Assembly: GCA_910577765.1 (NCBI GenBank)
Contig: CAJTOV010000008.1
Coordinates: forward strand, 1 to 57,107
Source: an uncultured Lachnospiraceae bacterium
Lineage (GTDB): Bacteria; Bacillota; Clostridia; Lachnospirales; Lachnospiraceae
DNA: 57,107 nt
Direction of reading: 5' to 3'
The notes under the pieces are model-generated. The model was given only the letters and a program-made list of their open reading frames with translations, ran no database searches and had not been told where the DNA came from. Both the position numbers and the translations under genes were made by a program. Within the stretch, counting starts at the first letter, position 1. Each line of letters opens with the position of its first letter. Below are positions 52,162 through 57,107 of this stretch, piece after piece.

Positions 52162-53061
52162 TTATTTTGTGTGAAAGAGTCCTTTTGCGTAGCGAAGGAT
52201 CAGTTCTACTGCTTCTTCCCAGCCGGGTCTCCGGTAGATGGTAAAGGCATGGCCTGCACCGGGGAAGCGTTTCAGGGTCACTTCATTGCCTGCCGCTGCC
52301 ATCATGAGGGCAAATTTTTCTGCCTCAAAGCATAGAGAATCCAGGGCTGCGGTGATGAACAGGGTTCTGGGCAGATCCTTCAGGCGTTCCTCCGGCATTC
52401 GAACCAAGGATACATAGGGATCTTTCTGCTGCTCCTGGTCACAATAATACAGGTTGTAGAGCCTGGCCCGTTCTGCCGGGATCACCGGGTCAACGGCTTT
52501 TTTCGCTGCCGGATCGGTAGCCAGGTCTGTGGGGGGATACTCGCTGACGATGCCCAGCGGACGTACCGGTGACCGGTTTTCCCTTAACATGATGCTGATA
52601 CCAAGGACAAAATTCCCGCCGGCACTGTGTCCCATCAGGAGGATCCGGCTCCGGTCAATGTTCAGTGCCTCCGCATGTTCCCAGGCCCATACCGTTACGT
52701 CGTAGCATTCATGAAGACCGGCTGGGAAGGGATATTCCGGAGCTACCCGGTAGTCCACGTCCAGAGTCCTGCATCCAAGCTCGCAGGTCATACGGCGGCA
52801 GAACAGCTGGTCATTATCCGTGCGCTGGCGGATAAAGCCGCCTCCATGGAGATTGATGATGAGAGGCAGCGGTCCCGCCCCTTCCTGTACCGGGGAGGTC
52901 ATGTAACACCGGGAGTCCCCCAGCCGGGTGGGAATCAGAAGATTCTCCATGGCAACAGGCCAGGCTGCCAGCTCCTCTGGTTTTACCACTGCATTGGTTA
53001 CCTGTCTCCGGGTTTCCTTTGCCATGCAAATCATTTCTTCCCGCGTTGGTTTTTGTTCCAT
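52162..53061 (-). CDS. Alpha/beta hydrolase of the hormone-sensitive lipase family
   Basis: 299 residues: oxyanion motif NLHGGGF (72-75), DYRVAPEYPFPAGLHECYD, nucleophile in GHSAGGN (S146), and the catalytic His in GAGHAFTIYR. Cytosolic esterase/lipase or deacylase. No signal peptide. It forms an operon with the SLC13 permease 16 bases downstream, so it may cleave an imported ester. Preceded by its own promoter and downstream of the lysR gene on the same strand. Confidence 0.88.
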   Translation of the reverse strand: MEQKPTREEMICMAKETRRQVTNAVVKPEELAAWPVAMENLLIPTRLGDSRCYMTSPVQEGAGPLPLIINLHGGGFIRQRTDNDQLFCRRMTCELGCRTLDVDYRVAPEYPFPAGLHECYDVTVWAWEHAEALNIDRSRILLMGHSAGGNFVLGISIMLRENRSPVRPLGIVSEYPPTDLATDPAAKKAVDPVIPAERARLYNLYYCDQEQQKDPYVSLVRMPEERLKDLPRTLFITAALDSLCFEAEKFALMMAAAGNEVTLKRFPGAGHAFTIYRRPGWEEAVELILRYAKGLFHTK

Positions 53062-53094
53062 ATGTGTACACCTCTTGATATTTTGTATAAAATT

Positions 53095-53123
53095 AGTATA
53101 GGAAAAAGAAGAATGTTTGTGAA
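53095..53123 (-). promoter_or_regulatory. promoter of the hydrolase-permease operon
   Basis: Minus strand: TTCACA (53123-53118), 17-base spacer, TATACT (53100-53095). The AT-rich region upstream is a natural site for LysR-type activation. Confidence 0.5.
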
Positions 53124-53174
53124 ATACTTAATATTTATTATCTGATAGACCAGAACTATAACGGATTTCTGAGG

Positions 53175-53220
53175 AAAATGCCCCGTCTGAATTGTTACAA
53201 TTAAACACCATACCGGGGCA
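53175..53220 (-). terminator. Terminator of the lysR gene
   Basis: Minus strand: TGCCCCG (53220-53214) pairs with CGGGGCA (53185-53179), followed by TTTT (53178-53175). The long 28-base loop contains TTGTAACAATT. Confidence 0.6.
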
Positions 53221-53247
53221 GTGTTGACGAAAATAAGTTCCGGCAGA

Positions 53248-54144
53248 TTAAAACAGAATACTTTGGCACTGTTCCTGCACAAAGGCAAGACATTTTCTGG
53301 CACCCTCGCCCAGACGCTTTCCTTTCTTCCACACAAAACCGGTCTCGCAATAGACGGGCTCAGCCAGGGGGATGGAAACCATTTGTTCCGTGCGGGCCAG
53401 GGACTGGTAGATATCACCCAGGCAGAAGGAGATTCCCACATTGTTCTGGACCAGGCTGTAGACGGAGATCATCTGCACCGGCTCAATGAGGATTTTGGGC
53501 TGGATACCGCAGCGCTGGAACTGGGCATCCATCTTCTTGCGGATAAAGGAATGGTCCGGGTAATAAATCAGTTTTTCCTGGCCGATTTCCTCAATGGTGA
53601 GTCTTTGTTTTGCGGCCAGGGGATGCTCCTTGTGTACAAGAACCTTTAGCTCCAGCTTGCGGATCCGGCAGATATCGTAGCGTTCTTCGACCCCATCCTG
53701 AAGAATCAGATAGCCCAGGTCCAACTGGTCCGCGTCAATGGCATCCATGATCCCATAGGTGCCTACCTCAAAGATCTTGTAACAGACCTGGGGATACTGG
53801 GAAGAGAACCCCTTGAACAGCACGGAAGTGAGAAATGCTCCCGATATGGGGACAATTCCGATATTCACGGTCCAGTCCTGTTCTCCGGACAGCCGCTGCA
53901 TGTCCAGAACGGCCTGGTCGATCTGGTCCAGGATATTCTGGACCTTTCCCAGAAAAATCTCCCCTTCGCAGGTGAGAACTACGCTGCGCTTGTCCCGGAC
54001 GAACAGCATAACACCCAGTTCTTCCTCCATACGTTTGATGGCTGTGGTGATGGTAGGCTGGGACACGTGCAGTTCCCTGGCGGCTCTGGTGAAGTTTCTC
54101 AGTCTGGCTACAGACTCAAAATACTGTAGTTTTCGGATTTCCAT
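53248..54144 (-). CDS. LysR-family transcriptional regulator
   Basis: 298 residues: N-terminal helix-turn-helix (MEIRKLQYFESVARLRNFTRAARELHVSQP pattern over residues 1-30, then ITTAIKRMEEELGVMLF), followed by a two-lobed effector domain. Start ATG 54144 gives the standard LysR N terminus; the frame is open for another 80 codons upstream into a Pro/Ser-rich, repeat-derived reading with no SD. Encoded on the same strand just before the hydrolase-permease operon, its probable target; it could also sense a product of the neighbouring NRPS-like enzyme. Confidence 0.92.
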   Translation of the reverse strand: MEIRKLQYFESVARLRNFTRAARELHVSQPTITTAIKRMEEELGVMLFVRDKRSVVLTCEGEIFLGKVQNILDQIDQAVLDMQRLSGEQDWTVNIGIVPISGAFLTSVLFKGFSSQYPQVCYKIFEVGTYGIMDAIDADQLDLGYLILQDGVEERYDICRIRKLELKVLVHKEHPLAAKQRLTIEEIGQEKLIYYPDHSFIRKKMDAQFQRCGIQPKILIEPVQMISVYSLVQNNVGISFCLGDIYQSLARTEQMVSIPLAEPVYCETGFVWKKGKRLGEGARKCLAFVQEQCQSILF

Positions 54145-54300
54145 AGGCTTCTTCTTTCTCCTGGTACAGGAAAAGGGCGTGCTCCAGGCAGATGGCGGTC
54201 TGGGGCTGGCCGGTCTGGGAATTCCCGGCAGTGGACGGGAATCGGAAGGTTCTGGTGTGACTGTACCAGATTTTTGGGGCAGTGTCAACATACTCTCAGC

Positions 54301-54366
54301 GGCCCCTTGTCTACTAGGGGCAGTAACGGGGATCGTAACCGTCCAAGGGGTATCTGAACAGTTACC
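54301..54366. repeat. Intergenic repeat, copy H
   Basis: On the minus strand it begins GGTAACTGTTCAGATACC, sharing the GTAACNGTTCAGATA end of copies E and F. Internal stem CCCCTTG (54303-54309)/CAAGGGG (54344-54350); repeated GTAAC words. Confidence 0.65.
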
Positions 54367-54405
54367 GGCGATCATCAGGCTGACCGGCATTCGGCTTTGA
54401 TTTTG

Positions 54406-54434
54406 TTGACAGACGGATTGTTATCTACTACAAT
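54406..54434 (+). promoter_or_regulatory. promoter of the PAP2-DUF2232 operon
   Basis: TTGACA (54406-54411), 17-base spacer, TACAAT (54429-54434). Confidence 0.7.
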
Positions 54435-54479
54435 ATATGCAATATCAATAATAGACAAAAGAAAGTGAACCAAAATTGT

Positions 54480-55115
54480 ATGAGAAAAGTAATCAACTGG
54501 GTGCAGACCCACAAATACTGTCTGGCAGGAACTTATCTGTTTGTATTTCTTTTGTGCTTTTACCTGCTGGAGGTCCATGGGCCGGAGCCCAGGTATATCA
54601 TCCGCTGCGTGGTGGATGACTGGATTCCCTTCAATGAATGGTTTGTGATTCCTTATTTCCTGTGGTATCTGTGGGTTCCGCTGTTTCTGGTGTATTTTAT
54701 GGTGAAGGACAGAACTGCCTATCTGCAGCTTTGCTTTATCATGTTCACAGGTGCTACGGTGTGCCTGCTGGTCTATGTGCTGCTGCCCAACGGGCTGGAC
54801 CTGCGCCGGGAGATAGCAGGCACGAATCCTTGTGCTGTCCTGGTAGGCATCCTGCGGGGGATTGACCCGCCCCACCATGTGTGTCCCTCCATCCATGTGT
54901 CCAGCACTGTGGCGGTTCATCTGGTTATTTGCTATGCCGGGTCCCTGGAGGAAAGACCGGGGCTGCGGCGTCTGTCCCTGGCAGTGACGCTGCTGATCTG
55001 TATCTCCACCATGTTCATCAAGCAGCATTCCCTGGTGGATGTGGTATGCGGCTGGGGGCTGAGCCTGCTTCTGGCCTGGGTGTATGCGGCAGGGGAGGGG
55101 ATGATAATAGTATGA
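54480..55115 (+). CDS. PAP2 family membrane phosphatase
   Basis: 211 residues with about five to six membrane helices. Phosphatase motifs: HVCPSIHVSSTVAVHL (PSxH) and STMFIKQHSLVDVVCG (final His/Asp motif); the first KxxxxxxRP motif is not evident, so the active site is partly divergent. Could dephosphorylate lipid phosphates such as undecaprenyl pyrophosphate or phosphatidate. A GTG at 54465 is an alternative start. Overlaps the next gene by ATGA. Confidence 0.8.
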   Translation: MRKVINWVQTHKYCLAGTYLFVFLLCFYLLEVHGPEPRYIIRCVVDDWIPFNEWFVIPYFLWYLWVPLFLVYFMVKDRTAYLQLCFIMFTGATVCLLVYVLLPNGLDLRREIAGTNPCAVLVGILRGIDPPHHVCPSIHVSSTVAVHLVICYAGSLEERPGLRRLSLAVTLLICISTMFIKQHSLVDVVCGWGLSLLLAWVYAAGEGMIIV

Positions 55116-56056
55116 ATAAAAAGACATTGAAACTTACCATGGGCGCCATGGCTACCGCGATATTCGGGGTTCTGCTTCTGCTGAACCGGCAGACCGGGAA
55201 CCTGCTCCAGGATGTGTTTATGTTCCTGTATCCGGTTCCCCTGGTGGCCTATGCGGCCATGTACGGCTGGAAAAGCGGTATCCCGGTGCTGGCGGCCATG
55301 TCCCTGCTTTCCTTTTTATTTGGCGGCTTTACCACCATATTCTATGCGGTGACACAGGCCCTGACCGGGCTGGTATTCGGCGGATGCCTTCATGCAAAGG
55401 TGGACCGGACAAAGACCCTTTTTGTGGTGATGATTCTGTCTGCGGCGGTCAGTGTCCTGAATACCCTTGTGCTGGGCTTTGTGACCGGAATCGACATGAA
55501 CCAGGAAGCCGTGGAAATGCAGACCATGATGCAGACCATTGCGGACCAGTCGGGTATGGTTATGCCGGAGAATATGCTGTCTGTGGGATTCCTCAAACAG
55601 ATGATCATTATCTCCATGGCTTTGTTGGGAATTTTCCAGGGCTTTATCGTGTATGAGGTCAGTCTGCTGCTGCTGCGCAGGCTGCGGTTCCCGGTGCAGA
55701 AGCCCAAATCCGTATTCCTGTATGTGCCGCCTAAGTGGTCCGGGTACGGGGCCCTGCTGGCATTCTTTCTGTGCAGCGGAAGGCTGGTGGAGCCTCTGGA
55801 GCAGCAGCTTCTCCAGGATGCGGCCATTACGGTGGGAATCTTCGGGTATATGTACCTGATCTGCTTTGGCTTCATCGGCATCGTTCTGGTGTGGAAGCTG
55901 CGGTTTCCCAGGGCCGGGATTGTGGGGGTGCTTCTTGGGCTTCTGGGAATCTGTGCATTTCCCATGCTGGAGATGCTGGCGGGATTTTTCTATATTGCCA
56001 GCAGTTATCATCCGGAATGGGTGAAAAAACAGATGGAGAATCATCCGGAATTGTGA
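55112..56056 (+). CDS. DUF2232 (YybS-like) membrane protein
   Basis: 314 residues, about eight helices: MGAMATAIFGVLLLLNRQTG, YPVPLVAYAAMYGWKSG, and a C-terminal helix group. Members are often found near DNA-replication and ribosomal L9 genes in Firmicutes and some resemble energy-coupling-factor S components; no function is proven. Here it is coupled by ATGA to the PAP2 gene, an unusual setting. Confidence 0.8.
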   Translation: MNKKTLKLTMGAMATAIFGVLLLLNRQTGNLLQDVFMFLYPVPLVAYAAMYGWKSGIPVLAAMSLLSFLFGGFTTIFYAVTQALTGLVFGGCLHAKVDRTKTLFVVMILSAAVSVLNTLVLGFVTGIDMNQEAVEMQTMMQTIADQSGMVMPENMLSVGFLKQMIIISMALLGIFQGFIVYEVSLLLLRRLRFPVQKPKSVFLYVPPKWSGYGALLAFFLCSGRLVEPLEQQLLQDAAITVGIFGYMYLICFGFIGIVLVWKLRFPRAGIVGVLLGLLGICAFPMLEMLAGFFYIASSYHPEWVKKQMENHPEL

Positions 56057-56123
56057 AATATGGACAAAAACTATTTGAAAATTTTGTCATGTTTGTGAAG
56101 ACTTTTGGAGAGAAATATGCTAG

Positions 56124-56129
56124 TATAAT
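56124..56129 (+). promoter_or_regulatory. -10 element ahead of the PPTase gene
   Basis: TATAAT preceded by GCTAG; no good -35 at 17 bases (ACTTTT 56101-56106). A promoter here would give a leader of about 125 bases containing the hairpin at 56197. Confidence 0.4.
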
Positions 56130-56196
56130 AGACGTAACCCCCCAATACATTATATAGTTTTTGCTACACCCCATAAGAACGAAATACCTTCTCCTT

Positions 56197-56231
56197 GAAA
56201 TGGCCGGTCTCTGACCGGCCATTTCTCTTTT
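56197..56231 (+). terminator. Terminator between DUF2232 and PPTase genes
   Basis: Perfect 13-bp stem GAAATGGCCGGTC/GACCGGCCATTTC with TCT loop, followed by TCTTTT. It is 141 bases past the DUF2232 stop and 31 bases before the PPTase start, so it may act as a leader attenuator. Confidence 0.85.
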
Positions 56232-56261
56232 CAAGAAAAACAGCCAAAAAAGGAGATTCTA

Positions 56262-56954
56262 ATGAAAACAGCCGTATATTTATTAAATACTGACCCGGAG
56301 CGGGAACCGGCCTTTGCTTCTGAGCTCCGCATGGAGGAGCTAACAGCAGGGCTGTCCAGAAACCGCCAGGAGAAAATCCGGGCCATGAAGATGCCGGGGG
56401 CAAAGCGTCTGTCTCTGGGGGCCGGACTTCTTCTGGCTCATGGTCTGGAGCAGCTTGGCATCCGGGAGCAGCAGGCGGTCCTGGAATACCGGAAAAATGG
56501 CAAGCCTTATCTGAAGGACTACCCGGAGATTTACTTCAATCTGTCCCACTCGGGAACCATGGCCATGGCAGTTTTCGCGGACGTGGAGACAGGCTGTGAC
56601 ATTGAGCAGACAGGCCGGGGCCGGGAGCAGGTGGCCAGACGCTTTTTCACGCCCCAGGAGCAGGAATATCTGGGCCATGCCGGAGATGAAAGTGCCTGGG
56701 CCCAGGCCTTCTGCCGGATCTGGACCATGAAAGAGGCCTTTCTGAAAGTGACCGGGGAAGGGGCCAGGATTCCACTGACCGATTTCTGCGTCCACCCGGA
56801 AGCAGATCCGGTAACCGTGGTCTGGAAAGGGAAGGAGCAGCCCTTTGATTTTTACGAGATTCCGGTAACCGGCTACCGGTGTACCCTGTGCATGGCCCGC
56901 CGCAGCGGGAAGGCGGCAGAGCCGCCAGGTATAAGCTGGGTGGCCCTGGATTAG
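56262..56954 (+). CDS. 4'-phosphopantetheinyl transferase (Sfp type)
   Basis: 230 residues. Transfers phosphopantetheine from CoA to carrier proteins. Motifs: the central FNLSHSGTMAMAVF, Mg-binding ETGCDIEQTGR (DxE) and WTMKEAFLKVTGEG (WxxKEAxxK). Sfp-type enzymes modify NRPS/PKS carriers; the NRPS-like protein 5 kb upstream (S566) is an obvious client. AAAAAGGAG lies 7 bases before ATG. Repeat copy F follows immediately. Confidence 0.92.
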   Translation: MKTAVYLLNTDPEREPAFASELRMEELTAGLSRNRQEKIRAMKMPGAKRLSLGAGLLLAHGLEQLGIREQQAVLEYRKNGKPYLKDYPEIYFNLSHSGTMAMAVFADVETGCDIEQTGRGREQVARRFFTPQEQEYLGHAGDESAWAQAFCRIWTMKEAFLKVTGEGARIPLTDFCVHPEADPVTVVWKGKEQPFDFYEIPVTGYRCTLCMARRSGKAAEPPGISWVALD

Positions 56955-56971
56955 TCAAATGGCGGCAAAAC

Positions 56972-57107
56972 ATAACAGTTCAGATAGGTCTGCGCGTTTC
57001 CCAGGGGACGCCTTCGGTGCACCGTGCTGACTGTACGATAACGCAATGGTCGACTCCGTTTCGGTCGGTCCCTAACAGGCGTCACTGGCGCCTGGGACCG
57101 CGCAGCG
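56972..57107. repeat. Intergenic repeat, copy F (right end outside window)
   Basis: ATAACAGTTCAGATAGG and the next bases are identical to copy E over 26 positions; the second block (GTGCTGACTGTACG, ACGCAATGGTCG) matches with a few changes. Several small palindromes (AGGCGTCACTGGCGCCT) follow. No gene was seen to the end of the window. Confidence 0.7.

Larger units (their letters stand above)
54145..54479. other. Divergent gap between lysR and the PAP2 gene
   Basis: 335 bases holding repeat copy H (54301-54366) and the PAP2 promoter (54406-54434). The part next to lysR is GC-rich without an evident gene. Confidence 0.55.

Noticed and set aside
1..57107. tRNA, rRNA or CRISPR loci
   Set aside because: No cloverleaf with a TTC-containing arm, no rRNA-like stretch and no regularly spaced direct repeats were found on either strand by reading.

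Overview
The window looks like chromosomal DNA from a spore-forming, anaerobic gut-type Clostridia, most likely family Lachnospiraceae. The evidence is a set of spore genes (gpr, spoVAD, spoVAE), a PPDK close in length and active-site numbering to the Clostridium symbiosum enzyme, a GC-rich coding style with strong AGGAGG ribosome binding sites, and several lineage-typical small genes. The genus cannot be fixed from the sequence alone. No rRNA, tRNA or CRISPR array was seen.

Positions 1-23,900 are mostly core genome on the + strand. They hold gpr; prmA-rsmE-cysteine desulfurase-thiI; mtaB; ireB-ruvX-DUF1292-fur-rnjA; a short mltG-like gene with trmR and a U32 peptidase (tRNA wobble-uridine hydroxylation and methylation); a YdcF-like gene; an M16C metallopeptidase; era-recO; a lipoprotein; glyS; and ppdK behind a strong terminator and promoter. 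A minus-strand HPr-like gene without the phosphorylated histidine sits between thiI and mtaB.

Positions 23,900-33,800 are accessory. A low-GC scar carries a degraded SecB-like gene and an unknown partner, and abuts a rifampin ADP-ribosyltransferase (arr) remnant. Next come two EamA-type transporter genes, a coupled pair of membrane acyltransferases, MgtC, a small serine recombinase whose 3' end lies in a repeat, a sugar-phosphate epimerase, an unexplained promoter-to-terminator unit (31,711-32,105), and spoVAD-spoVAE without spoVAC. Positions 33,800-47,100 return to housekeeping: a class A PBP, yigZ, typA, an SSB-like gene, a CobO-like gene, dapA-dapB, a lipoprotein, and purC-purB-purA.

Positions 47,200-57,000 form the most unusual part. 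A 1,200-residue AMP-ligase/carrier/condensation protein ends in an orphan C-terminal adenylation subdomain. It is followed by a convergent LysR/hydrolase/SLC13 transporter block, a PAP2-DUF2232 pair and an Sfp-type phosphopantetheinyl transferase. This is a candidate small-molecule or lipid-conjugate locus.

Scattered through the window is a family of short palindromic intergenic elements whose ends read GTWACNGTTCA or its complement. Several sit directly in front of genes (gpr, mltG-like, spoVAD, yigZ, cobO-like), like MITE-type repeats. All identifications rest on reading motifs and lengths; no database search was run.
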